Source: CAIXZV01 sp963697365
Lineage (GTDB): Bacteria; Chloroflexota; Limnocylindria; Limnocylindrales; CSP1-4
DNA: 64,000 bases
Direction: 5' to 3'
Assembly: GCA_963697365.1 (NCBI GenBank)
Contig: CAVONT010000001.1
Location: 1-64,000 of the forward strand
Made by a program: the position numbers and the translations under genes. How positions within the stretch are numbered: position 1 is the stretch's first letter; every line of letters starts with the position of its first letter. A model generated the notes under the pieces. That model made no database searches. It saw only the letters and a list, made by a program, of their open reading frames with translations, and had not been told where the DNA came from. Below, in pieces: positions 19,574 to 27,599 of the stretch.

Positions 19574-20728
19574 CTAGGGGGCGACGCCGTACTGGAGCGT
19601 GCCGCCGTCGCTGAGGGTCAGCGTGAGCTGGCTGTTGGCGATGGAGAAGCTCTGGGTGCGGGTCAGTGCGGCGATGTACAGCTCCGAGTAGGAGCCCTCG
19701 GCGCACGCCACGAGGGAGATCGGCCCCGGCGTGAGCGTCAGGTTGCCGCTCGTCCCGGACGGGTTGGCCGGGGTGTAGCCGCCATTGAGGGTGTTGCAGT
19801 CGGCGCGGGCCGTGAACGTGCCGTTCGCGGCGAGCTGCAGCGTGTACAGCGACTGCTGGGCCGACGGCACGGCACCCTGGAACGGCGGGTTGACGAGGGT
19901 CACAGCGGTGACCTGCCAGGCCGTTCCGACGAGGCTGGATCCCGGCGGCGGAGGCGTCGGGGCAGGCGTCGGGGCGGGGGTGGGCTTCGGCGTCGGGGCG
20001 GGGGTGGGCTTCGGCGTCGGAGCCGCCGTCGGAGCCGCCGTCGGGGCCGCCGTCGGCTTCGCCGTGGGCTTCGCCGTGGGCTTGGGCGTGGCGGACGGCT
20101 TGGCCGTCGGCTTCGGCGTGGCCGTCGGAGCCGGCGTCGCCGTCGGGGTGGGCGTGGGCTTGGCCGTCGGCTTGGGTGTGGGCTTCGGTGTGGGGCTCGG
20201 TGTCGGCTTCGGCGTCGGGCTGGGCGTCGGGGCCGCCGTTGGCGCGGCAGTGGGCGCCTCCGTCGGGGGTGCCGAGGCGGCAGGTGCGACGGACGTGTAG
20301 TTCAGCTTGCCGCCGTCACGGAGCGTGAGATCCAGGCTCGTGCCAGCGGTGGCGTAGCTCTTCGCCTGCTCGATCAGGCTCACGTACAGGACGTCGAAGC
20401 CGTCCGGCCCGCAGTACGCCATGGTCATCGGGCCCGGCTTGATCTCGATGCCGTCGCGGCCGCTGGTCGACCACGCGCCTGCCACCTGGTTGCAGTCGGC
20501 GGTGGCGTTGAAGGTGCGGAGGCCGCCGGGGCCCTCCTCCGGATTGAAGATGATCGTGAAGGCGGCCTGCCGCTCGGGCGGCACCGTCCACTGCCATGCG
20601 GGGAGCCGCTCGGATCCTGATACCAGGTACCAGGTCTTGCCGGTCAGGGCGGCGGTCTCGTCGGCGTTGCAGGCAGCCAGCAGGCCGCTGGTCGCCATGA
20701 GCAGCGCCATGAAGAAGGCTTTGCGCAC
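19574..20728 (-). CDS. Lipoprotein with two META (HslJ-like) domains joined by a Pro-Thr-rich linker
   Basis: 384 residues from GTG 20728, with GGAGGA 5 bases upstream. The signal peptide ends in the lipobox LLAAC (Cys 20), so the protein is predicted to be lipid-anchored outside the membrane. META domain 1 (about 25-145) has LTGKTWYLVSG and ATADCNQVAGAW. Residues about 150-270 are a low-complexity linker of TPKPTPxPT repeats. META domain 2 (about 272-384) has LVGTAWQVTAV, ARADCNTLNGGY and ELYIAALTRTQSF. META domains occur in heat-shock protein HslJ and many secreted proteins of uncertain role. The neighbouring gene encodes a single-domain relative. Confidence 0.85.
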   Translation of the reverse strand: MRKAFFMALLMATSGLLAACNADETAALTGKTWYLVSGSERLPAWQWTVPPERQAAFTIIFNPEEGPGGLRTFNATADCNQVAGAWSTSGRDGIEIKPGPMTMAYCGPDGFDVLYVSLIEQAKSYATAGTSLDLTLRDGGKLNYTSVAPAASAPPTEAPTAAPTAAPTPSPTPKPTPSPTPKPTPKPTAKPTPTPTATPAPTATPKPTAKPSATPKPTAKPTAKPTAAPTAAPTAAPTPKPTPAPTPKPTPAPTPAPTPPPPGSSLVGTAWQVTAVTLVNPPFQGAVPSAQQSLYTLQLAANGTFTARADCNTLNGGYTPANPSGTSGNLTLTPGPISLVACAEGSYSELYIAALTRTQSFSIANSQLTLTLSDGGTLQYGVAP

Positions 20729-20794
20729 GTGTTCCTCCGTGTGGGTGGAGCCTGCCGTCGCAGGTCGGGCTCCCGACGATGGGTGCAGTTCGAC

Positions 20795-21229
20795 CTACTG
20801 TGCGGTCATCTCCAGTGTGCCGCCGCTCGCGTTGAGCTTGAGCGTGTTGCCGGACACCTCGTAGGTGGTGGCGGTGCCCAGGGCGGCCAGGAACGCCTGG
20901 TCCAGCGACTCGTCACCGCAGAAGGCCATTGTGCTGGCACCCGTGGTGATCGTGATGGCGTTGTTCGACCCCGTGGTGTAGGTGGCCGTCACATTGTTGC
21001 AGTCGGCCTTGATGGCGGCGTTGCCATCCGACTGGAAGGTGATGGTGAGGTTGGCGGCCTGGTCCGCGGGGACGACACCCTGGAAGGCCGGGGTGGTCGT
21101 GGTGATCGCGCTGGCCTGCCAGGTCTTGCCGGTCAGGTCGTTGCCGGAGCCGCCACACGCGGCGACGAGCACGGCGATGGCGGCGATGGCGGCGACAGCA
21201 GCGACCGCGCGACGGATGCGGGTGTTCAT
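20795..21229 (-). CDS. Single META-domain lipoprotein
   Basis: 144 residues. Signal peptide with lipobox LVAAC (Cys 25), then a META domain with LTGKTWQASAI, IKADCNNVTATY and MAFCGDESLDQAFLAAL. A strong AGGAGG (minus strand, complement of 21235-21240) precedes ATG 21229. It is probably the first gene of a two-gene operon with the larger META lipoprotein 66 bases downstream, suggesting they act together at the cell surface. Confidence 0.85.
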   Translation of the reverse strand: MNTRIRRAVAAVAAIAAIAVLVAACGGSGNDLTGKTWQASAITTTTPAFQGVVPADQAANLTITFQSDGNAAIKADCNNVTATYTTGSNNAITITTGASTMAFCGDESLDQAFLAALGTATTYEVSGNTLKLNASGGTLEMTAQ

Positions 21230-21410
21230 TGAGTCCTCCTGGTGGCCATCCGACGTGGCCGTGCGATGGTCCTCCCCAGGGCGTCCCGACCCCCCATGGC
21301 GTCGCGAGTCCCCGTGGCGCCCCCGGGACGCCGGGGCGGCCGCGGGGATTGTTGCAGACCTGACGCCTCAGCGCACCATCCGCGAGGTGGAGGTGACGGA
21401 GGGGGCGCGG

Positions 21411-21443
21411 CAGCGCCTGGCCAGCGCCTGGCCAGCGCCTGGC
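21411..21443. repeat. Three tandem copies of an 11-bp unit
   Basis: The unit CAGCGCCTGGC is repeated exactly three times. Confidence 0.9.
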
Positions 21444-21594
21444 GGGAGCGCGGGTACTCGCGCTCGCTGCAGGCGGACGGTTCCGGGCCTCGCCCGTCGC
21501 ACCGATCGCTGTGGCCGAGCGATCCGGGCTCCAGGAGAGCTGATCGGGGTCGGAGTGTCCGGCGCGGACGGACGAACCGACCGCTCGAGGGCGC

Positions 21595-21619
21595 AGGTGC
21601 TCGGTCAGAGCGAGCACCT
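21595..21619. promoter_or_regulatory. Hairpin upstream of the AraC-type gene
   Basis: AGGTGCTCG (21595-21603) and CGAGCACCT (21611-21619) form a perfect 9-bp stem with a 7-base loop. It could be a terminator for readthrough or an operator; its role is not determined. Confidence 0.35.
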
Positions 21620-21679
21620 GCCCGGGCGGGCAGCACGCCGGGCGGCCTCATCGGGCAACACGGCCAGATGCGTGTGCCG

Positions 21680-21685
21680 CACACT
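21680..21685 (+). promoter_or_regulatory. -10-like hexamer for the AraC-type gene
   Basis: CACACT lies 6 bases before ATG 21692. No Shine-Dalgarno sequence is present. Confidence 0.4.
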
Positions 21686-21691
21686 CGGCGG

Positions 21692-22487
21692 ATGCAGTCC
21701 CGCTCCCGGCCGCAGACCGACGCAGCGTCCACGGCGCGGTCGATGGCCAACGACTACCCGGCCATCGACCTTCCGGCCGACAGGCCCTACGACCGGATCC
21801 GGGACTTCTACCTGTACGTGGAGCCGTCGATGCTGGCCGCGATCTCGCGCGGTGACCGGCGCCAGGCGGTCCGGCTCCTCAACCACGTCCTGCTGCACAT
21901 CTACGCGGCGGGTGAGGAGCGCAGCGCGCTGATCCGCGGCCTCCTCGTCGAGCCGGTGGTGATGATGTCGCGCACGGCGATCGCGGCGGGCTCGCCGCCC
22001 AGCGAGGTGCTCGACCTGACGGCGCGGAGCCTGGACGAGCTCGTGGCGGTCGAGGATGACGAGGGACTCGCCGCCTGGCTGCGCGCGATGCTGGACCGGG
22101 TCGTGCGACTCGATCGAGCGCGCGGGCCCGTCCTCACCGGCCACGCCGATCGCCGCGGCCGTCACCTTCATCCGCGAGCACGCCGACCAGGACCCGACCC
22201 GGGACGAGACGGCCCGTGCCGTCGGCCTCTCGCCGGGTCACTTCTCGAGGCTCCTCCGGGAGCGCACGGGCCTGACCTTCACCGCCCTCCTGCGCCAGGC
22301 GCGCGTGGAGCTCGCGTGCGAGCTGCTCCTCAACACCGACCGGCCGATCGCGGACATCGCCAATGCCTGCGGCTTCTACGACCAGAGCCACTTCACCAAG
22401 GTCTTCAGCCGGAGCCGAGGGGTGACCCCACGGGCCTTCCGCGACCAGAGCCTGGAGCCGCACCACCCGATCAGCCCGGAGGCGTAG
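21692..22487 (+). CDS. AraC-family transcriptional regulator (frameshift near 22110-22150)
   Basis: About 265 residues after removing one base. The N-terminal part has DFYLYVEPSMLAAISRGD and ARQLL-like helices found in the linker of PocR-sensor/AraC regulators, but no separate ligand domain is seen. The C-terminal 100 residues are an AraC-type double helix-turn-helix with GLSPGHFSRLLRE and ADIANACGFYDQSHFTKVF. The first part runs in frame 2 and the second in frame 3; the switch lies in a CG-rich stretch around 22110-22150. The start at ATG 21692 is favoured by the -10-like box six bases before it. It precedes C1/formate genes on the same strand, which it may regulate (inference). Confidence 0.8.
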
Positions 22488-22730
22488 GGTCGGCGGCCGG
22501 CTCGGCGGGCTGTTCGCCGTCGGCTGCCTGCGATCGGCGGCCGAGGCCGCGGCCTGTTCGTGCGGCCGGCGGCACGCGCGTACCAAAGAACGGACCCGCG
22601 GTACAAGACCGCGCGGCGGGCTCGCCCGCATGCTCGCCGTGATCGCCAGCGCCGTGCACCGTGCGCGCGCCACCTCGAGCAACCCCGAGGGCAACCCCGC
22701 GCCACCTCGAGCCCAGGAGACAGCCAAGCC

Positions 22731-23804
22731 GTGACCGCCCCCGAGCGCATCCCGTTCATCGTCATCGGCGAGAACGTCCACGCCACCCGCAGCTACCAGC
22801 GCCAGGGCAGGAACATCGTCACGGTCGAAGGCACCGAGCTCGTGGCCTTCAAGGACGTCACGGGCGCGTCGCGGACCGTCCGGATCGCCGGTCCGGTGGC
22901 CGCCTCGGCCGAGTTCGCCAAGAACAAGGTCAAGCACATCCGCAACGCCCTGCTCCTTGGGATGGGCGGCGACGGCGTGCTCGGTCCGGACAAGACCGGT
23001 GCCGTGACGCCGGAGGCCGCCCAGGACGGAAGGGACTACCTCGTCGCCGCGGCGATCCGCCAGCAGCGCGCCGGTGCCCACTACATCGACGTGAACGTGG
23101 ACGAGATCGACGCCGACGAGGGCGTGCGCGTGATCGCCATGGAGTGGCTGGTCCGCCTGCTCGAGCCCGCGCTGTCCGTGCCGATCTCCCTCGACTCATC
23201 CTCGCTCCAGGCGCTCGAGGCGGGCTTCCGGGCCAGCACCACGCCGTGCGGCCCGCTCCTGCTCAACTCGGCGTCTGCCGAGCGCCCCGAGGCCCTGGAC
23301 CTCGCCGCCGCCAACAAGGCCGCGGTCGTCCTCTCGGCCGCCGGCAAGGGCTCGCTCCCGGCCGACATCGCGGGCAAGGTCAGGAACGCCAACGAGATCT
23401 ACGCGCAGGCCCTCGAGCGCGGGATCGCCCCCGCCGACTGCCACGTGGACCTGCTGGTCCTGCCGGCGGCCGTCGACTCGGCCAACGGCGGCAACTTCCT
23501 GGGCGCTGCCAAGGCGTTCCGCGAGGAGCACGGGCCCGAGGTGCGCCTGACGGGCGGCCTGTCCAACGTCTCCTTCGGCCTGCCGAACCGCAAGCTCATC
23601 AACGACGCGTTCGTCGCCCTGGGCATGGACAACGGCGTGGACTCCGGGATCATCGACCCGGTGACCCTCGTCGTGGACAAGGTCCGGACGATGGACCGCG
23701 ACGCCAAGCCCTTCCGCATGGCGGCCGACGTCCTCACCGGCGTCGACATGTTCGCCATGGACTTCCTCGAGGCCTTCCGCGCCGGCGAGCTCGGCGAGGG
23801 CTGA
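22731..23804 (+). CDS. Pterin-binding (dihydropteroate synthase-like) methyltransferase family protein
   Basis: 357 residues from GTG 22731, with CAGGAGA 10 bases upstream. The TIM-barrel pterin-binding fold is indicated by FIVIGENVHATR at the N-terminus, HYIDVNVDEIDADEGV near 125, PISLDSSSLQAL and LTGGLSNVSFGLPNRK, the last two as in methyl-THF:corrinoid methyltransferases (AcsE) and the MetH folate domain. Known relatives transfer methyl groups between methyl-tetrahydrofolate and a corrinoid protein. No corrinoid partner lies in the window. The gene ends 28 bases before a formate/nitrite channel on the same strand, consistent with C1 metabolism. It is distinct from folate-biosynthetic FolP. 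Confidence 0.75.
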   Translation: MTAPERIPFIVIGENVHATRSYQRQGRNIVTVEGTELVAFKDVTGASRTVRIAGPVAASAEFAKNKVKHIRNALLLGMGGDGVLGPDKTGAVTPEAAQDGRDYLVAAAIRQQRAGAHYIDVNVDEIDADEGVRVIAMEWLVRLLEPALSVPISLDSSSLQALEAGFRASTTPCGPLLLNSASAERPEALDLAAANKAAVVLSAAGKGSLPADIAGKVRNANEIYAQALERGIAPADCHVDLLVLPAAVDSANGGNFLGAAKAFREEHGPEVRLTGGLSNVSFGLPNRKLINDAFVALGMDNGVDSGIIDPVTLVVDKVRTMDRDAKPFRMAADVLTGVDMFAMDFLEAFRAGELGEG

Positions 23805-23832
23805 GCTCGGGCGCCACACCCGGAGTCTGCAC

Positions 23833-24798
23833 ATGTGTCCCGACGAGCACGACCATGCCAGCCGCCCTGCCGCGCAGGGGTCGTTCGACGCCCTGACGCC
23901 CGCCGAGATGGCCCAGAAGAGCACGCTGGTCGGGCTCAAGAAGGCGCAGACGGGCTTCATCCCGCTGTTCGTCCTGGCGGTGCTCGCGGGTGCCTTCATC
24001 GCGTTCGGCGCGATCTTCGCGACGGTGTCCGCGACCGTCGTCCCGGGGACCGACGGCATGCCCTACGGCGTCACGAAGGTGCTCATGGGGCTGACCTTCT
24101 CGCTGGGCCTCATCCTGGTGGTCATCGGTGGTGCGGAGCTGTTCACCGGCAACACGCTGCTCACGATGAGCTGGGCGGCGGGCCGCATCTCCGGGGCGCT
24201 GGTGTTGCGCAACTGGGCCATCGTCCTTGTCGGCAACTTCGTCGGCGCCTTCGGCATCGCTGTGCTGGTCTTCGCGTCGGGGGAGTGGCAGGGCGCGGCA
24301 GGCGGGATCGGTCTCACGGCGCTCTCGATCGCCGAGGCGAAGAGCCATCTCGGCTTCGGCCAGGCAGTGATCCTCGGGATCCTGTGCAACATCCTGGTCT
24401 GCCTCGCGGTCTGGCTCAGCTTCTCCGCCCGCACCACCACCGACCGGATCCTCGCGATCGTGCCGCCCGTCGCGGCGTTCGTGGCCGCGGGCTTCGAGCA
24501 CTCGATCGCGAACATGTACTTCCTGCCACTCGGCGTGCTGATCCGGACCTTCGCGCCGGCATCGTTCTGGGATCAGGCCGGGACCACGGCAGCCGCCTTC
24601 CCCGATGTCACCTGGGCGGCCTTCCTCGGCAACATCGTGCCGGTCACGCTCGGCAACGCGATCGGCGGCGGGCTGTTCGTGGGAGCGGTCTACTGGCTCG
24701 TGTACATCCGGCACGGGCACCAGCACGGCAAGGCGGTCGTGGCGGCTCCGGCGATCCCTGCCGCACCCGTCGGTACCCCGTTGGCGAACGAGGCCTGA
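23833..24798 (+). CDS. Formate/nitrite transporter (FNT) family channel
   Basis: 321 residues with six hydrophobic segments. FNT hallmarks include KKAQTGFIPLFVLAVLAGAFIA at the first helix, GGAELFTGNTLL before the third, NWAIVLVGNFVGAFG, AGFEHSIANMYF and a Gly-rich last segment GNAIGGGLFVGAVYW. Members form pentameric channels for formate, nitrite or hydrosulfide. The upstream neighbour is a pterin-dependent methyltransferase, making formate the more likely substrate here (inference). The C-terminus is a His-rich tail followed by an Ala-Pro stretch. Confidence 0.9.
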   Translation: MCPDEHDHASRPAAQGSFDALTPAEMAQKSTLVGLKKAQTGFIPLFVLAVLAGAFIAFGAIFATVSATVVPGTDGMPYGVTKVLMGLTFSLGLILVVIGGAELFTGNTLLTMSWAAGRISGALVLRNWAIVLVGNFVGAFGIAVLVFASGEWQGAAGGIGLTALSIAEAKSHLGFGQAVILGILCNILVCLAVWLSFSARTTTDRILAIVPPVAAFVAAGFEHSIANMYFLPLGVLIRTFAPASFWDQAGTTAAAFPDVTWAAFLGNIVPVTLGNAIGGGLFVGAVYWLVYIRHGHQHGKAVVAAPAIPAAPVGTPLANEA

Positions 24799-24809
24799 CC
24801 CGGCGGAAA

Positions 24810-24824
24810 CGCCCCGATCGGGCG
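24810..24824 (+). terminator. Short GC hairpin after the FNT gene
   Basis: CGCCC (24810-24814) and GGGCG (24820-24824) with a 5-base loop, 12 bases after the stop. Weak candidate. Confidence 0.3.
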
Positions 24825-24850
24825 GCGCACGGCGTCTGGGGCGCCCCTCG

Positions 24851-24856
24851 TACAAT
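24851..24856 (+). promoter_or_regulatory. -10 hexamer TACAAT before a small ORF
   Basis: TACAAT lies 7 bases before GTG 24864, matching the leaderless arrangement seen elsewhere. Confidence 0.45.
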
Positions 24857-24863
24857 CCGGACC

Positions 24864-25052
24864 GTGACTGGCACCACCCGGGGCGATCGCGTGCCGCTCG
24901 CCCGTCGTCACCTCGCGCTGCCGCTCGCCGCAGACCTGCCTGACCGCACGATCGCCACCGTCGAATCCAACTGGAAGGACACCGGGCGTATCTGGGAGTA
25001 TCTAGACGTCAATACTGGTGCCGGCGTGGGGGCAGCCGCACAGACCGGCTAG
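24864..25052 (+). CDS. Small ORF of unknown function, possibly a remnant
   Basis: 62 codons from GTG 24864, placed 7 bases after TACAAT. The predicted product (TIATVESNWKDTGRIWEYL in its middle) matches no family I recognise. The reading frame continues past the TAG at 25050-25052 for 16 further codons to another TAG at 25098-25100, so it may be a truncated or decaying gene. Base composition of the second half (tatctagacgtcaatact) is less GC-rich than its neighbours. Confidence 0.3.
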   Translation: MTGTTRGDRVPLARRHLALPLAADLPDRTIATVESNWKDTGRIWEYLDVNTGAGVGAAAQTG

Positions 25053-25131
25053 ACGGCGATGGTCGCCAACCTGATCCACGAGGCATACGCGGGCCCGTAG
25101 GGGCTCGAGTCGCACCAGCAAGAGGGGACGC

Positions 25132-26076
25132 ATGCAGGACGCCCGCGCCGTGCCGCCGGACTTCAAGAGCCCCGGCTACGAGTTCTTCATGGTCGCGGTG
25201 TCGATCGTCTCGGTGGCCAACACCCTGCTCTACCTGCTGCCCCTTGAGACGATCGTGGCCCAGGTTGCACTGGCCGTCGATCTGTTCCTCGTCCCGCTCT
25301 TCCTGTTCGACTTCGGCTACCGCGTGCTCACAACCCGTCCCCGCCGCGCCTACGTCATCCGCGGCTGGGGCTGGGCGGACCTCATTGGCGCGATCCCGAT
25401 GCTGGGCGTCTTCCGCCTGTTCCGGGTCGTGCATGTCCTGCGGATCACGCGACGGGCCGGCGTGCCGAATCTCATGCAAGGGATCGTGGCGAACCGTGCC
25501 CAGACGGTGTTCCTGCTCACCGTCCTCCTGGTGGTCGTCGTCGTGGAGGTTGCGGGGATCGCGGTCTTCTACGCCGAGCTCGGCGCGCCCGGCGCCAACA
25601 TCGTCAACGGATCCGATGCCGTCTGGTGGGGCCTCGTCACGGTGACCACGGTGGGCTACGGCGACCAGTACCCGGTCACCCAGGGCGGTCGGATCGTCGG
25701 CTCGGTGCTGCTGTTCAGCGGTATCGCGCTGTTCTCCGTGCTCACGGGCTTCATCGCCAACGCCTTCCTGTCGCCCAGGCGGACCTTGCGTCGTGGCGGC
25801 ATGCCGCGGGCGGACACGCCGGAGGCCAGCCTCCTGGAGCTGCGCACGCTGCTCCTCGCCCAGCAGGACCAGGCCAACGAGTTGCTGGACAAGCTCGACG
25901 CGCTGGAGCGGAGCCTCTTCGAGTCGCAGCGGGGCGGTGGGGCCCGAGCCGTGGCGGTCGCGGACCTCACCGGGGTGCTCAAGGGCGGTCGATTGGCGGA
26001 TCCCGATGCATCCGCCCCAGCGTCGCCGCCATCGGTGCCGCCAGCGTCGCCCGAGCCGCCCTCGGGACAGGCCTGA
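25132..26076 (+). CDS. Voltage-gated-type potassium channel (six TM, one pore)
   Basis: 314 residues. Four S1-S4-like segments occupy about 15-130, including a positively charged stretch with FRLFRVVHVLRITRRAG that resembles an S4 sensor. The pore helix and selectivity filter TVTTVGYGDQYPVT follow near residue 175, then the S6 helix. The C-terminal tail (about 215-314) has a coiled-coil-like LLELRTLLLAQQDQANELLDKL and a Pro/Ser-rich end. No RCK domain is present, unlike the channel at 45.7 kb. GAGGGGAC precedes ATG 25132. Confidence 0.9.
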   Translation: MQDARAVPPDFKSPGYEFFMVAVSIVSVANTLLYLLPLETIVAQVALAVDLFLVPLFLFDFGYRVLTTRPRRAYVIRGWGWADLIGAIPMLGVFRLFRVVHVLRITRRAGVPNLMQGIVANRAQTVFLLTVLLVVVVVEVAGIAVFYAELGAPGANIVNGSDAVWWGLVTVTTVGYGDQYPVTQGGRIVGSVLLFSGIALFSVLTGFIANAFLSPRRTLRRGGMPRADTPEASLLELRTLLLAQQDQANELLDKLDALERSLFESQRGGGARAVAVADLTGVLKGGRLADPDASAPASPPSVPPASPEPPSGQA

Positions 26077-26140
26077 CCGGGCCGGCAGCGGCGTTCCTCC
26101 CGGGCCGGCAGCGGCCAAGCTGCCGGGCGCCGGCTCCCGA

Positions 26141-26193
26141 TCGCTCCCGCCGGCCGGGTGATCGCGCCCGCCGGCCGGGTGATCGCTCCCGCG
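26141..26193. repeat. 21-bp tandem repeat, about 2.5 copies
   Basis: Units at 26141-26161 and 26162-26182 differ by one base (TCGCTCCC against TCGCGCCC), with a partial third to 26193. Each contains the palindrome-rich GCCGGCCGGG core. Confidence 0.85.
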
Positions 26194-26313
26194 TGCGACG
26201 TCTGGTGGCTCGCGACATGCTGGCGCTGCGACCGGGCGAGCAGCGCCCCGGGTGGCTTCACGATCCCTGCCCGTCCTGCCCGGTCCTGCCCCGTCCTGCC
26301 CCGTCCGCCCTGT

Positions 26314-26427
26314 TCCTGAACCACGTCAGGTTCACCAGCGCCTGGTCCCCGCACGGCTTGTGCGCGAAGGTCGACCTTGCTGCCATTGCCCCGCACGCCG
26401 GACCCTCTCCTGACCCCCAGCCGAGTC
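26314..26427 (-). repeat. 114-bp dispersed repeat, copy 1 (minus orientation)
   Basis: Read on the minus strand it runs from GACTCGGCTG to GTGGTTCAGGA. It matches 27417-27530 at 110 of 114 positions without gaps and 53781-53894 at about 88%. It contains a 12-base perfect palindrome AAGGTCGACCTT and ends with a hairpin CCTGA...TCAGG. Confidence 0.9.
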
Positions 26428-26494
26428 GGCGCGGGTGGTCCCGCTGGGTGAGCTCCAACGCGGGTGGTAGGCACCGACGCACGCTCGACCCGTC

Positions 26495-27305
26495 TCAGTG
26501 CCCCGTGATCCGGTGCATGGCGTCTATGTAGTCACGGTAGACCGGGCGCCGGCGCCGCCGGGCGAGGTGTGTTGAGCGCAGCCAGGTCGGGCTGCGGGAG
26601 GCCGGATCCGCTGCCGCCAGGCACCAGCCGGATGGGGCCGGAGCGGCGGGATCCTCGATGAACCGGAGCGTCGCATCGACATCGGCCGGAAAGGCATCCC
26701 GCATCAGGGCACGGGAGGCGACGACTCGCTCGGCCACGGCGTCCGAGTCGAGCACCACGCAGATCACAACGATGCGCCTCGGGCGCCACCCGAGCGCCTC
26801 GGCGACCCTCCTCGCCTCCCGCTCGTAGAACGCCACGGCTTCGCTGGAGTGCGCCGACATCGTGGATCTCGGTCTTCGTCTCCTCGACGACCAGGGTCGC
26901 GTCCACCTCGCGGAAGGCGATCAGGTCGATCCAGCCGCGCGGCACGTCGTCGCCGATCATCACCTCGGTCGCGGTGAGCCAGCCGTTCCTTCGGAAGTGC
27001 CTGACGAGGTACCCCGTGACGCGGACGTGGAGTTCATCCCGCTGCCGCTGGCGATCGACGAGATGCCGGCTGTCGAGTTCCAGCGTGGCCCTGATCCCGA
27101 GCGCCTTGAGAATCCGCTCGAGCGGCGCGAGGTCGAGAACCTCTGCCTTGCCGTGCTCCAGGCGCCAGACCGTCGCTTGTGAGGTCTTCGCGTGATCGGC
27201 AAGCTCCCGCTGCGTCCAGCCGACCAGGACGCGACTGTCCTTGATGACCGGGGCGATGCTCGCGCCGAATGTCAGCGACGTGAGGGACATGCGGATTGTT
27301 GCCAT
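26495..27305 (-). CDS. XRE-type HTH protein with C-terminal domain of unknown function (frameshift near 26855)
   Basis: About 270 residues after a one-base repair. Residues about 20-75 are a helix-turn-helix of the XRE/Cro type: LVGWTQRELADHAKTSQATVWRLEHGKAEV. The following part (about 90-160) contains WIDLIAFREVDATLVVEETKTE, whose D...E-T-K pattern resembles the catalytic core of PD-(D/E)XK nucleases. The C-terminal part reads VAFYEREARRVAEALGWRPRRI. The frame switch lies at a run near 26855 (cag cga agcc). It is bracketed by inverted copies of the 114-bp repeat and has a -10-like box 6 bases before ATG 27305, so it appears autonomous. It could be a solitary regulator or a restriction/defence-like protein. 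Confidence 0.65.
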
Positions 27306-27311
27306 CGCCCA

Positions 27312-27317
27312 GTTCTA
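27312..27317 (-). promoter_or_regulatory. -10-like hexamer for the HTH gene
   Basis: TAGAAC on the minus strand lies 6 bases before ATG 27305. It departs from the usual final T seen at the other sites. Confidence 0.35.
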
Positions 27318-27416
27318 GCGGACGCCACTTACGGGCGACTCAACTCAGACGTATCTGCGACTCACTTGGCCCGGACCACGGCCGCGGACTCGGCTGACCG
27401 TGGACTGCCCGCCGCT

Positions 27417-27530
27417 GACTCGGCTGAGGGTCAGGAGAGGGTCCGGCGTGCGGGGCGATGGCAGCAAGGTCGACCTTCGCGCACAAGCCGTGCGGGGACC
27501 AGGCGTCGGTGAACCTGACGTGGTTCAGGA
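27417..27530 (+). repeat. 114-bp dispersed repeat, copy 2 (plus orientation)
   Basis: Same 114-bp unit as 26314-26427 in the opposite orientation, four substitutions and no gaps. With copy 1 it forms a long inverted repeat around the HTH gene. Confidence 0.9.
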
Positions 27531-27599
27531 CGGGGGAGGCGAGGGGCGGCAGGCAGCAGGGCCGAGGGCCCAACGCCGCGCCGCCGCCCTGAGCCATGC

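Larger units (their letters stand above)
21230..21691. other. Divergent intergenic region with small repeats and a hairpin
   Basis: It lies between the META lipoprotein operon and the AraC-type gene. It holds three tandem copies of an 11-mer (21411-21443), a 9-bp hairpin (21595-21619) and a -10-like box for the AraC gene. No protein-coding signal is seen. Confidence 0.5.
26077..26494. other. Intergenic region with tandem repeats and a 114-bp dispersed repeat
   Basis: Contains a 21-bp tandem repeat (26141-26193), short repeated CCTGCCCCG blocks (about 26270-26305) and copy 1 of the dispersed repeat. No gene is supported. Confidence 0.5.
27306..27599. other. Intergenic region with the second dispersed repeat copy
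   Basis: Holds a -10-like box for the leftward HTH gene (27312-27317) and repeat copy 2. GACTCGGCTGA occurs twice (27387-27397 and 27417-27427), once outside the repeat body. Confidence 0.5.
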
